Source: JAYOFM01 sp038117225 (lineage in GTDB: Bacteria; Pseudomonadota; Alphaproteobacteria; Rhodospirillales; Casp-alpha2). Taken from it: a stretch of 22,835 bases of DNA. The position numbers and the translations under genes are program-made. The DNA is taken from assembly GCA_038117225.1 (NCBI GenBank), contig JAYOFM010000059.1:1-22835 (forward strand). Reading direction: 5' to 3'. Positions 1 through 7,939 of the stretch are shown here, piece by piece; within the stretch, counting starts at the first letter, position 1, and the number at the start of each line of letters is the position of its first letter. The notes under the pieces are model-generated. The model was given only the letters and a program-made list of their open reading frames with translations, was not told the origin of the DNA and searched no databases.

Positions 1-1079
1 CCATTGAGGATACCGGTGTCGGCATCGCCGCGGACCGCCTCCCCGTCATCTTCGAACGCTTCACGCAGGAGGACACCTCGATCACGCGAAAATATGGCGG
101 GTCGGGTTTGGGGTTGTCGATCGTCAAAAGCCTTGTCGACCTGATGGGCGGACATATCAGCGCCGCTAGCAGCCAAGCCGGCGGAACACGCTTTGACGTC
201 ACATTGTCCTTCGATAGCGCAACGGCCACCGACGTCGATCGCATCCGCATGCGTTCACGAGACCAGTCCACGGCGACGAGCCGGCCACTGAAAATCCTTG
301 TCGCCGAAGACAACATGGTCAATGCCATGATCGCGCAATCGTTTCTCGAGAAATTTGGCCACCGGGTCCGCCATGTGGAAAACGGCGCGCTGGCCGTCAG
401 AGCCGTCGCCATCGAAGTTCCGGACATGATCTTCATGGATATCCATATGCCGGAAATGGATGGGGTCGCGGCGACGCGCACCATCCGTGCCGAGACCGGT
501 CTCTACAGCGTACCGATTATCGGCCTTACCGCCGAAGCCTTCACCGAAAGCCATGCCCAATTCATTGACGCTGGCATGGACGACGTCCTGACCAAACCTT
601 TCACGGAGGATCAGCTTCGTGACATCATTGTCCGGCATGCGCCCCCGAGTGCTGCGGCCGTGCCATCCCCTTCGACGGTACCGCCACTGGCACAAATCTG
701 TAATCCCGATGAGGACGCCGAATTACCAGTCATCGGTGACAATGCGGAATTCGAGAAATTTCAATCCGCGGTCGGTGTCGAAAACATCATTCGACTGCTT
801 GAGAAGGCGCCGGACATGCTGCGGGAAATGGCGATGAAACTTCATGCCGGCGCCGCCGCCGGCGACGCGGAACAAATCGGCGCGGCGATGCACACCGTCA
901 AGGGGAGCTGCGGTTCCTTGTTCGCCGGGCGAATTGCCAATGAGGCCGCGCAAATCGAAACAATTGCGACAGATATTGACGCCGTTCGCCAACGCCTGTC
1001 GATTTTCGACACCCATGTCGACGATACCATACGCTGGTGGCAAGAGAAATTAGATCAGGCGCGGTCGCTGCAGGCCTAG
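1..1079 (+). CDS. Hybrid sensor histidine kinase, C-terminal part (HATPase, receiver, Hpt); 5' end outside window
   Basis: The reading frame is open from position 3, so the gene starts upstream of the window. The first codons give the ATPase G1 box (DTGVGI), an F box (FERF) and the G2 box (GGSGLGLSIV), which place it in the HATPase_c domain of a histidine kinase. A receiver domain follows at about 290-620, with acidic residues AEDN, the phospho-acceptor Asp in FMDIHMPEMDG (codon 438-440) and the conserved Lys in LTKPF. An Hpt domain closes the protein, with the likely phospho-His in MHTVKGSCGSL (codon 891-893). This is the arrangement of phosphorelay kinases that pass phosphate His-Asp-His to a separate regulator. 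The sensing part is not visible, so the signal is unknown. The gene converges on the reverse-strand phosphotransferase with only 20 bases between the stops. Confidence 0.93.
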   Translation, partial: IEDTGVGIAADRLPVIFERFTQEDTSITRKYGGSGLGLSIVKSLVDLMGGHISAASSQAGGTRFDVTLSFDSATATDVDRIRMRSRDQSTATSRPLKILVAEDNMVNAMIAQSFLEKFGHRVRHVENGALAVRAVAIEVPDMIFMDIHMPEMDGVAATRTIRAETGLYSVPIIGLTAEAFTESHAQFIDAGMDDVLTKPFTEDQLRDIIVRHAPPSAAAVPSPSTVPPLAQICNPDEDAELPVIGDNAEFEKFQSAVGVENIIRLLEKAPDMLREMAMKLHAGAAAGDAEQIGAAMHTVKGSCGSLFAGRIANEAAQIETIATDIDAVRQRLSIFDTHVDDTIRWWQEKLDQARSLQA

Positions 1080-1099
1080 GGCCTCTTTGGCGGTGCGAT

Positions 1100-1804
1100 C
1101 TACGTGTGCCAGCCGCGCGCGCGCTTGAACAGATCGGTGATCCAATAGGCTTGGGCACCGATGGCGCCGAGCGGCAGCAGCACCCACAACACGTCGGCCA
1201 GCGCCAGGCCCAGCACGATGATGCAGAAATCGGCGCGGCTCAGCTTGTGGAAGATGTAGATTAGCCAGTCGAGAGCGTCTTCAGGCTTGCGCACCTCGGT
1301 CGCTTCCTGTTCACGGGTTTTCGTCTCCGGCTGCTTGCGGGCGCGGGCATGGAGATAGAGGTCGACGCCGTAGTCGATGCTGGCACCGACGGCGGCGGCA
1401 ACGCCGAACCAGAACCAGAGAACATCATCCGTCGCCGTCCAGGTACCGTAACCGAGCGCGGCGAAGAAGGCGCTGTCGACGAGCCAGTCGACGAAGTCGT
1501 CGAAGTGCGCGCCCCATTCTGACGACATGTTCTTGAGCCGCGCGATTTCGCCGTCGCAGTTGTCGAGCGTATAGCATGCGGTCAGCCAAAACCCGCCAGC
1601 TACATGCCAATGCCAATTGCCCTGCGCGAAACACCACGCCCCGATCAGCCCGGCAACCATCGACAACGCCGTCACTTGGTTCGGCGTCACCGGCAATCCG
1701 TATATCAAGTGGGTTAGAGGATACGACAGATGCCGCGTGACCGGAAATATCGGCTTCGGCGGTTCGAGCGTATAGGATCCATCGGGGCTGGAAAGGCGTA
1801 CCAT
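1100..1804 (-). CDS. CDP-alcohol phosphotransferase family membrane protein (copy 1)
   Basis: This 234-residue protein carries the complete family signature D-x2-DG-x2-AR-x8-G-x3-D-x3-D: D81, D84, G85, A88, R89, G98, D102 and D106. These residues bind the divalent metals and the CDP group, and the enzymes move a phospho-alcohol from CDP-alcohol to an acceptor alcohol, or phosphatidate to a head group, in the membrane. Several hydrophobic segments follow the motif, as in the family, and a charged loop (about residues 145-165) separates two of them. It resembles the second copy at 6491-7123: both have a PVTPN(Q/H)xTA stretch just before the first membrane segment. The substrate cannot be read from the sequence. 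It is transcribed away from hpnL across a short divergent spacer. I see no strong ribosome binding site, but the ATG at 1802-1804 fits the family's N-terminus. Confidence 0.9.
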   Translation of the reverse strand: MVRLSSPDGSYTLEPPKPIFPVTRHLSYPLTHLIYGLPVTPNQVTALSMVAGLIGAWCFAQGNWHWHVAGGFWLTACYTLDNCDGEIARLKNMSSEWGAHFDDFVDWLVDSAFFAALGYGTWTATDDVLWFWFGVAAAVGASIDYGVDLYLHARARKQPETKTREQEATEVRKPEDALDWLIYIFHKLSRADFCIIVLGLALADVLWVLLPLGAIGAQAYWITDLFKRARGWHT

Positions 1805-1900
1805 GGCGAAGCTTGTCTACGCCCCGGCCTTTCTCGTTGCAAGACTCCCCCCGTAAATGCCGGTGGTAACGGGCTTTCCGGCTGCCTATAAGATGGCCGC

Positions 1901-2896
1901 ATGCGCATTGCTTCCTATATCGGCCTGATCATTGGCCTCGCCATCTTCACCGGTTTGCTGGTGTGGCAGGGCATCGGCGACATTGCCGGGTTGTTGCTGG
2001 CGACTGGCTGGTCGCTGCTTCTGGTGCCGGCGATCTGGTTTCCCACCGTGTTGATGAACGCGCGTTGCTGGCAATTGCTGTTCAATCCAGCTCATGCGCC
2101 CAACTTCGGCCAGGCCTTTCACGCGCAATGGATGGGACGTGCCGTCAATACACTGCTCCCGGTCGCCTCGATCGGCGGGGAAATTGTAAAGGCGCGGGCA
2201 CTGGTGCTTTGGGGTATCGATGCGCGTCATGCCAGTGCTTCCGCCGTCGTCGACAAAACAGTGCAGGTGCTGACCATCATCATCTGGGGTGTCGTCGGCA
2301 TCGGTCTTTTGGCGATGATGGCGCTGGACAATGAGCTCGCCATTTCCGCGGCGTTGGGTCTCGCGCTCCTCGGTGCGGGCGTCGCAGGATTCTTGGTCGT
2401 GCAACGGGCTGGCATGTTCGGCTTCCTGGCCCGTTCGGCGCACAAGGTTTCTGGCTCAGATAAGATCGGTGAACTGGTCGATACCGCCCATGAGGTCGAT
2501 GACGTGGTGCGCGAGCTTTACCGCGACCGGGTTCGGGTGGTCCGCGCGACGGCCTGGCGCCTCGCCGCCCTTGTGCTGCAGACGGGCGAGGTCTGGCTTG
2601 CCGCCCATCTACTCGGTTTTCCCATCGGCATTCTTGAAGCGTTGATGCTGAAGAGCCTGTCCAGCACGCTCAGCGACGCCGCCTTCGTTGTGCCCAACAG
2701 CTACGGTATCCAAGAAGGTGCCTTCGTCGTGCTCGGCGGATTGATCGGATTGGCACCCGACGCCGCACTGGCGATTTCACTGGCCATCCGAATCCGAGAA
2801 TTGCTCATCGATATTCCGGGGCTCGTATTATGGCAGCATTTGGAAGGTCGCGCGCTCTTCCAGCGCGGGCGCAATAGCGGCAAACCCGTGGAATGA
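1901..2896 (+). CDS. hpnL: HpnL-like hopanoid-associated membrane protein (YbhN/LPG-synthase TM-domain family, flippase-like)
   Basis: This is a 331-residue integral membrane protein with about eight hydrophobic segments, the first at residues 5-24. The motifs VNTLLPVASIGGEIVKARAL and VPNSYGIQEGAFVVLGG are typical of the UPF0104/YbhN fold, which is shared with the membrane domain of lysylphosphatidylglycerol synthases. Because hpnI, hpnJ and hpnK follow directly, HpnL is the best family assignment. HpnL is thought to help move or place modified hopanoids, but its activity is not established. A TATAAG hexamer lies at 1887-1892, only 8 bases before the ATG, and there is no convincing ribosome binding site, so a leaderless transcript is possible. 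The next gene, hpnI, starts 118 bases downstream. Confidence 0.85.
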   Translation: MRIASYIGLIIGLAIFTGLLVWQGIGDIAGLLLATGWSLLLVPAIWFPTVLMNARCWQLLFNPAHAPNFGQAFHAQWMGRAVNTLLPVASIGGEIVKARALVLWGIDARHASASAVVDKTVQVLTIIIWGVVGIGLLAMMALDNELAISAALGLALLGAGVAGFLVVQRAGMFGFLARSAHKVSGSDKIGELVDTAHEVDDVVRELYRDRVRVVRATAWRLAALVLQTGEVWLAAHLLGFPIGILEALMLKSLSSTLSDAAFVVPNSYGIQEGAFVVLGGLIGLAPDAALAISLAIRIRELLIDIPGLVLWQHLEGRALFQRGRNSGKPVE

Positions 2897-3014
2897 CTCA
2901 CTTTTTCGGTTTCGCGACGATAGACGGCCCGTTCAAGCCGTTGAATTGGTTGAATGCACGGCCGAATAGGGCTAGAGATACGCGCCTCCGTCAACCCTCG
3001 AGATGCCGTAGAAA

Positions 3015-4167
3015 ATGGGTGATTTTCTCCTATTCGCGCCGGCCGTATTGGCTGGCGTTTCGTTTATTTACATGAGCCTTTGCTTAATTGCCGTGGCGCG
3101 GTTCCGCACGCGCATCAGCCGGCGCGCTCCGTCGAGTTTTCAGCCCGCCATCACGGTGTTGAAGCCGCTCTGTGGTATGGAACATGATNNNNNNNNNNCG
3201 GTCATTCTGCCAACAGGACTACGACACCTTCCAGATTATTTTTGGCATTCGCGATCACACCGACCCCGCCATTCCGGTGATCGAGGGGATCATTGCCGAA
3301 TTTCCTGATCATGACCTGTCGCTCGTGATCGACGACACGGTCATCGGCTCGAACTACAAGGTGAGTAACCTCGCCAATATGTTCGAAACGGCGCGCCACG
3401 ATATCATCGTCGTCGCCGACAGCGATATGCGGGTCGGTCCGGATTACCTACAAGCGGTCGCGGCGCCGTTTGCCGATCCACGTGTCGGCGCCGCCACCTG
3501 CGTATATTCCGGACGCGCTGGTCGAGCCGGTCTCGCGTCCAAGCTGGGCGCCATGTTCGTCAACGACTGGTTCTTGCCGTCGGCGCTGATCCCGGCGCAA
3601 TTCGGGCAATTGACGTACTGCTTCGGCGCCACCATGGCGATCCGTCGCGCCAATCTGATTGATTTCGGCAGCTTCGGCGCGCTCGCCAATATTCTTGCCG
3701 ACGATTACATGTTCGGCCGTTTCGTTCACGAGCAGGGCGACCGCATCGCTCTGGTCCCGTACATCGTTGAAAACGTTATTGATGAAGCCAATATCCCCGC
3801 CCTGTTCAGTCATGAATTGCGCTGGGCGCGCACCATCCGCTCTGTAGAGCCGCTGGGTTATGCGCTTTCCAGCGTCACCGAAATCATCGCTCTGACGGCA
3901 CTGGCAGCGGTGTGCCTGTACGCCGCCACGGGCATCGCCTGGGTTTCGGGAGTGCTTTTTGCCAGTGCCCTGGCCTTGCGCTTAGCCTTGCATATGCTTA
4001 TCTCCAGCACTATTCCCACGCGCGGTCGCGCGACACCGTGGTTAGTACCATTGCGCGATGTGTTATCGCCGGTGGTTCGTTTAGTCAGTTTCTGCGGTCG
4101 CACGGTCATTTGGCGCGAGCGCGAGTTTGTCATCCATGCCGACGTGCGGTTAAAACCCGCCGAATAG
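3015..4167 (+). CDS. hpnI: Hopanoid glycosyltransferase HpnI, interrupted by a 10-N assembly gap
   Basis: This is a family 2 glycosyltransferase of the ceramide-glucosyltransferase type. In known systems HpnI adds N-acetylglucosamine to bacteriohopanetetrol. The N-terminal membrane anchor (about residues 3-28) is followed by ITVLKPLCGME, then the gap at 3189-3198, then RSFCQQDYDTFQIIFGIRD. Catalytic motifs are ADSD (DxD at about 3418-3426), ADDYMFGR (acidic pair) and HELRW in the place of the usual (Q/R)xxRW. Hydrophobic segments near the C-terminus (about 3875-4010) fit the membrane-bound family. Both sides of the gap are in codon phase, but ten Ns shift the frame, so the true gap must be a multiple of three. 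The break is an assembly artefact and not a mutation. The ATG at 3015 has only a weak ribosome binding site. Confidence 0.9.
3189..3198. other. Assembly gap (10 N) inside hpnI
   Basis: There are ten consecutive Ns. The upstream codon ends exactly at 3188 and the downstream frame starts exactly at 3199, so the real missing length should be a multiple of three. From the usual spacing between the LKPLCG and RSFxxQDY motifs I infer that only a few residues are missing. Confidence 0.97.
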
Positions 4168-4196
4168 GCGAAGCTTTAGTTTCCCGGAGCCCATCC

Positions 4197-5622
4197 ATGA
4201 AGAAGACCCTGTTTCTCAGCCCGCCCACCTTTGACGGCTATGACGGCGGCGCCGGATCGCGCTACCAGTGCAAGCGCGAGGTCAAATCGTTCTGGTATCC
4301 GACATGGCTGGCACAACTCGCCGCCCTGGTTCCGGGCAGCAAGCTGATCGATGCTCCGGCGCGTGGCATCGAACTCGATGAATTGCTGCCGAATGCGGGC
4401 GAGTATGAATTTCTCGTGCTTTACACCTCGACGCCGTCGTTCGCCAACGACGTCAAAGTGGCGGAAGCCTACAAGCAGGCCAACCCTGATCTACTGATCG
4501 GGTTCTGTGGTGCCCACGTGGCGATCAACAACGAGGACTCCATACAGGCATCGCCCGCCATCGATTTTGTTTGCGTGAACGAGTTTGCCGACGTGAGCCA
4601 GCGTGCCACGGGCGGCTATGGGTCTACANNNNNNNNNNATCACCATCCTGAAGGATGGCAAGCCACACTTCACCGGACCTCGGCCGCTGATTCAGGACAT
4701 GAACACCCTGCCCTGGGTTACCGAAGTCTACAAACGCGACCTTGTGACCAGTGATTACTACAATGGCTACATGCTGCATCCCTATATGTCGCTGTATACC
4801 GGACGCGGCTGCAAATCCCGCTGCACCTTCTGCCTGTGGCCGCAGACCATCGCCGGTCATAACTATCGCACCCGGTCGGTCGAAAATGTCGCCGCCGAGA
4901 TCAAGTACGCACGCGACAACTTCCCGGAAATCAAGGAATTTTTCTTCGACGACGATACCTTGACCGACAACATCGCCAACGTTGAAGCGCTGGCGGTGGA
5001 ACTCGGGAAACTCGGCGTTACCTGGTCCTGCAACGCTAAGGCCAACGTACCCTACGACACGCTCAAGATCATGCGCGACAACGGTCTGCGCCTTCTCCTC
5101 GTCGGCTACGAGTCCGGCAATCAGAAGATCCTGCACAACATCAAGAAGGGTATCCTGGTGACCCGCGCCAAACAGTTCACCAAGGACTGCCACGAGCTGG
5201 GTATCCTTATCCACGGCACCTTCATCATGGGTCTGCCGGGGGAAACCCGGGACACCATCGAGGAAACCATCCGCTACGCCCAGGAAATCAACCCGAAGAC
5301 CATCCAGGTGTCGTTGCCGGCCGCCTACCCGGGCACGTTCCTGTATAAACAGGCTATGGAAAACGGTTGGCTCTTGACGGAAACCGGCGACCAATTGGTC
5401 AGCGCGGATGGCGTCCAGAACAGCGTGCTCGAATACCCACACCTGTCCAGCGCCGAAATATTCGAAGCCGTCGATACTTTCTACAAACGCTTCTACTTCC
5501 GCCCACGCAAGATGGCGGCCTTGTTCTATGATATGTGCAAGGACTGGAACGTGATGAAGCGCCAGCTACGCGAAGGCGTTGAGTTTTTCCGCTTCCTGTG
5601 GGGCCGGGAAAACACGGCCTGA
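4197..5622 (+). CDS. hpnJ: Hopanoid radical SAM protein HpnJ, interrupted by a 10-N assembly gap
   Basis: HpnJ is a B12-binding-type radical SAM enzyme. In Burkholderia it is needed to turn glucosaminyl-bacteriohopanetetrol into the cyclitol ether. The N-terminal part (residues 1-144, before the gap) has the cobalamin-domain-like layout, including the FCGAH segment. After the gap, TGRGCKSRCTFCLWPQT carries the CxxxCxxC [4Fe-4S] motif (Cys codons at 4810, 4822 and 4831). KEFFFDDDT, GYESGNQKIL and HGTFIMGLPGE are further radical SAM core segments. The start at 4197 is preceded by CGGAG at 4185-4189. The Ns at 4629-4638 sit between two codon-phased ends. The last residues before the gap (about 4585-4628) fit the family poorly and may contain sequence errors of a contig end. 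The gene lies 29 bases after hpnI and 7 bases before hpnK. Confidence 0.92.
4629..4638. other. Assembly gap (10 N) inside hpnJ
   Basis: There are ten consecutive Ns. As with the first gap, the upstream codon ends at 4628 and the downstream frame begins at 4639, so the true gap is probably a multiple of three. The two gaps isolate a 1430-base contig (3199-4628) that holds the end of hpnI and the start of hpnJ. Confidence 0.97.
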
Positions 5623-5629
5623 CCATGAA

Positions 5630-6475
5630 ATGAAGCGCTTGATCGTCACGGCCGATGACTTCGGGCGCTCCCTGGCCGTTAATGACGCCGTAGAGACGGC
5701 ACATACCGACGGCATTCTGACCTCCGCAAGCCTGATGGTTGCCGCGGATGCGGCGGAAGACGCCGCTGTTCGTGCCAAACGCCTACCTAATCTTGGTGTC
5801 GGCTTGCACATCGTCGTCGTTTGCGGCGAACCGGTCCTGCCCGCCGCGAATATCCCCGATCTCGTCGATACTTCAGGCCAGCTCGAAACCAACCTAGTCC
5901 GAGCCGGCTTCCGCTTCTTCTTTAAACCCAGTGTACGCCGCCAGTTGGCCATGGAAATCCGTGCCCAGTTTGCCGCTTTCGCCGCCACCGGCCTGCCCCT
6001 TGATCACGTCAACGCCCACAATCACATGCATTTACACCCGACGGTGCTCGGTCTGATCATCGACATCGGTCGCGATTACGGCCTGAGTGCCGTGCGCCTG
6101 CCGGCCGAGCCGATGGTCATCCCTGGCTGCGCGCGCCCGTCCGTCCGCCAAGTCATCGGCCACTTCTTTTTAGGAATTTGGCTAAGCTTGATGCGCCGGC
6201 GCCTTAGCCGCGCCCGCCTCGCCTTCAATGATCGCGTCTACGGCATCCGCCATAGCGGTGCCATGGATCGGGAACGCATCCTTCCTCTTCTCGAAAACCT
6301 ACCCGACGGTGTAACCGAAATATTTTCCCACCCGGCACGCGGCGCGTGGGACGGGGTCGAAACGGCTGCGGCCGCCTACCGCTTCGAGGACGAATTTCAA
6401 GCGCTGATCGACACAGGCGTGAAAGTGGCAGTCACTTCATCGGGTGCCCGCCCCGCTACCTTCAAAGACATCTAA
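5630..6475 (+). CDS. hpnK: Hopanoid-associated deacetylase HpnK (YdjC/ChbG family)
   Basis: This is a 281-residue protein of the YdjC/ChbG carbohydrate deacetylase family. HpnK removes the acetyl group from GlcNAc-bacteriohopanetetrol to give the glucosaminyl form. The N-terminus MKRLIVTADDFGRS has the family DD pair (D9, D10), GVGLH supplies H60, and the LDHVNAHNHMHLHP segment holds a run of histidines (H126, H130, H132, H134, H136). Together these form the metal site. I chose the ATG at 5630, which is 7 bases after the hpnJ stop. The frame is open further upstream, but those codons overlap hpnJ and do not look like the family. The close spacing indicates translation from the same transcript as hpnI and hpnJ. 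Confidence 0.9.
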   Translation: MKRLIVTADDFGRSLAVNDAVETAHTDGILTSASLMVAADAAEDAAVRAKRLPNLGVGLHIVVVCGEPVLPAANIPDLVDTSGQLETNLVRAGFRFFFKPSVRRQLAMEIRAQFAAFAATGLPLDHVNAHNHMHLHPTVLGLIIDIGRDYGLSAVRLPAEPMVIPGCARPSVRQVIGHFFLGIWLSLMRRRLSRARLAFNDRVYGIRHSGAMDRERILPLLENLPDGVTEIFSHPARGAWDGVETAAAAYRFEDEFQALIDTGVKVAVTSSGARPATFKDI

Positions 6476-6490
6476 TGGAGCCCTCACCTC

Positions 6491-7123
6491 ATGGTCGGTG
6501 ATTCCTGGACCCACAAGATCGCCCGCATCTGTATCCTGCCGCTGGTCAACACGCCCGTCACCCCGAACCACCTGACTGCGGTCCGCCTGATCACCGGCCT
6601 CACCGCCTGCGCTGCCTTCGCGGTGGGAGACCGACAATGGGCGATCTGGGGCGGCTGGCTTTGGCTGGTTTCCGCATTCCTTGATCGCGCGGATGGTGAA
6701 CTAGCTCGGGTCAGCGGCAAGACCAGTCCCGGCGGACACAAGTTCGACATGTTCTGCGACGTCACCGTAACCTCTCTATTCTTCCTCGGCGCCGGCATCG
6801 GCGCGCGCGGCACCGACCTCGCCGTCTGGGGGCATGAGCCGATCGCCCTTGGCGATTGGCCCATTCTCTTCGGTATCTTGGGTTCGCTCGGCGTTTTTGC
6901 TGCCGAAATTCTCGCCGAGATCATCGACCGCCGACAGGCCGACACCGGCGAAAAGGCCTACCCCGGCATCTGGGGCTTCGACTTCGACGACGTGCTCTAC
7001 CTGTTCGCGTTCGTCGTTTGGCTCGACTGGCAGGTTTATTTCGTCCTCGGCGCAGCCCTCGGGGCACCGGCGTTCGCGGTGCTGACGTGGGTCCGGTTGA
7101 GGGCGTTGTCGAAAGACAATTAA
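6491..7123 (+). CDS. CDP-alcohol phosphotransferase family membrane protein (copy 2)
   Basis: This 210-residue protein carries the full signature D-x2-DG-x2-AR-x8-G-x3-D-x3-D (D65, D68, G69, A72, R73, G82, D86, D90). The segment PVTPNHLTAVRL leads into the first membrane helix, as in copy 1 at 1100-1804. The C-terminal half has a YPGIWGFDFDDV loop and ends in a hydrophobic segment followed by LTWVRLR. GGAG at 6477-6480 gives a good ribosome binding site 10 bases before the ATG. The gene starts 15 bases after the hpnK stop, so it is probably the last gene of the hpn operon. That suggests, by context only, that it acts on a lipid linked to hopanoids or on a phospholipid made together with them. 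A decayed copy of its 3' end lies at about 7740-7936. Confidence 0.9.
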   Translation: MVGDSWTHKIARICILPLVNTPVTPNHLTAVRLITGLTACAAFAVGDRQWAIWGGWLWLVSAFLDRADGELARVSGKTSPGGHKFDMFCDVTVTSLFFLGAGIGARGTDLAVWGHEPIALGDWPILFGILGSLGVFAAEILAEIIDRRQADTGEKAYPGIWGFDFDDVLYLFAFVVWLDWQVYFVLGAALGAPAFAVLTWVRLRALSKDN

Positions 7124-7167
7124 GGCACGGTTGACTCTAGCGATCTCCGCCAGTGACCACTGACAGC

Positions 7168-7620
7168 CTATTTCCCAAATCCCTCCACGATCCCGCCGAG
7201 CAACTGCACTTCACCGACCCGCACGTTGCCCTCGAGTTTCAGTGTCGTGCCTTCCATGCGGACGATGGCGCAGCGCTCCCCGGCACCATTCATCGTCTTC
7301 CATCGCACACAGACCGCATCGTCATTCCGCACTCGCCAAAGTCCGGAATCTTGCTTGCCCGTGTCATCGATATACGTCGCAATGCCGCCACTCAAAAAGT
7401 AAACCTTGAACGCCGTTCCATTTTTTAGCCTTCCAGCGAACGTATTACCGTTGGCGACACTCATGAACATTGTGCCCTTGAGCTGGTGGGAGTCGCTCGT
7501 TGCGGTCGAGATAAACCACGGCGCCAGCGCCAACACCATGATCGCCGCCAGGATGCGCATCGGCATTGGCCGCGACCATGATCTCGCCTGGACCTCGTCA
7601 ATCATTGTCAGAATGCTCAT
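7168..7620 (-). CDS. Small membrane-anchored or exported protein of unknown function
   Basis: The most likely start is the ATG at 7618-7620, preceded on the reverse strand by GGGAAAGG at a good distance. It gives 150 residues; the frame is open another 38 codons upstream without a ribosome site. A basic N-terminal stretch leads into one hydrophobic segment (about residues 22-40, ILAAIMVLALAPWFIS), which is either a signal peptide or an anchor. The rest has short alternating glycine-rich and polar strands with GLWRV...DDAVCVRW and a second Cys in GERCAIV, so a disulfide between the two cysteines in the periplasm is plausible. Small exported alphaproteobacterial proteins often have a similar GxWxV-D-xCxxW pattern, but I do not recognise a named family. 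The gene converges with the second phosphotransferase. Confidence 0.7.
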   Translation of the reverse strand: MSILTMIDEVQARSWSRPMPMRILAAIMVLALAPWFISTATSDSHQLKGTMFMSVANGNTFAGRLKNGTAFKVYFLSGGIATYIDDTGKQDSGLWRVRNDDAVCVRWKTMNGAGERCAIVRMEGTTLKLEGNVRVGEVQLLGGIVEGFGK

Positions 7621-7739
7621 GTTCAAACCTTTCCCATTTCTCGAATGGTAATTTCCCGCAAGCTCGGACGAGTTGCTGCTTCTCACGAAGCAACGGAAGG
7701 CGAAAATGCAGGAAAGTATTGCATGCTTCGCCATGAAAA

Positions 7740-7936
7740 TGCTGATGAATTATCCAACCGCATACGAACCAACACCAGCGAGAGAGCTACCCTGGTGTCA
7801 ACGGTTTCGACTTCGGTGACGTGCGCAACCGGTTGCCATCGCCGCCTGACACAACCGGTTGAGCGACGTCATCCTCGGCACGCCGACGCTCCCGGTGCTG
7901 ACGTGGTGGCGATAATGTGCGTTAGTTAAGACACGA
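7740..7936 (+). pseudogene. Decayed, frameshifted copy of the 3' end of the CDP-alcohol phosphotransferase at 6491-7123
   Basis: Four blocks match the end of the intact gene in the same order. Codons for NTSERA (7771-7788) match DTGEKA. After a one-base loss the frame reads YPGVNGFDFGDV, matching YPGIWGFDFDDV. DNA 7803-7824 matches 6974-6995 at 19 of 22 positions. The 13-mer GGTGCTGACGTGG occurs at 7078-7090 and again at 7894-7906. TTAAGACACG at 7926-7935 matches TTAAGGCACG at 7120-7129 at 9 of 10. Small deletions separate the blocks. It encodes no functional product, because the N-terminal catalytic motif is absent. The match was found by eye. Confidence 0.65.
7826..7861. promoter_or_regulatory. 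Twin 10-base palindromes CAACCGGTTG, possible operator pair
   Basis: The perfect palindrome CAACCGGTTG occurs at 7826-7835 and again at 7852-7861, 26 bases apart, about 80-115 bases before the hydrolase ATG. Paired perfect palindromes upstream of a gene fit cooperative binding by a dimeric regulator. The site lies inside the decayed gene copy, so chance or remnant sequence is also possible. Confidence 0.35.
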
Positions 7937-7939
7937 CAA

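Larger units (their letters stand above)
7621..7939. other. Intergenic region between the unknown protein and the hydrolase
   Basis: This 319-base spacer lies between divergent genes. Its right part (about 7740-7936) holds the decayed phosphotransferase tail and two copies of the palindrome CAACCGGTTG. Its left part (7621-7739) shows a small hairpin, GCTTC-TCAC-GAAGC at 7678-7691, and nothing else I can support. A 94-codon open frame (7645-7929) crosses it but looks like the remnant read partly out of frame. Confidence 0.6.

Noticed and set aside
3172..3202. Frameshift mutations in hpnI and hpnJ
   Set aside because: The frame changes fall exactly on ten-N assembly gaps with codon-phased ends, so they are placeholder artefacts.
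4624..5442. A 272-codon open frame on the reverse strand inside hpnJ
   Set aside because: It is fully antisense to a well-supported radical SAM gene, runs into the N gap, and its sequence has no family features. Long antisense frames are expected in GC-rich DNA.
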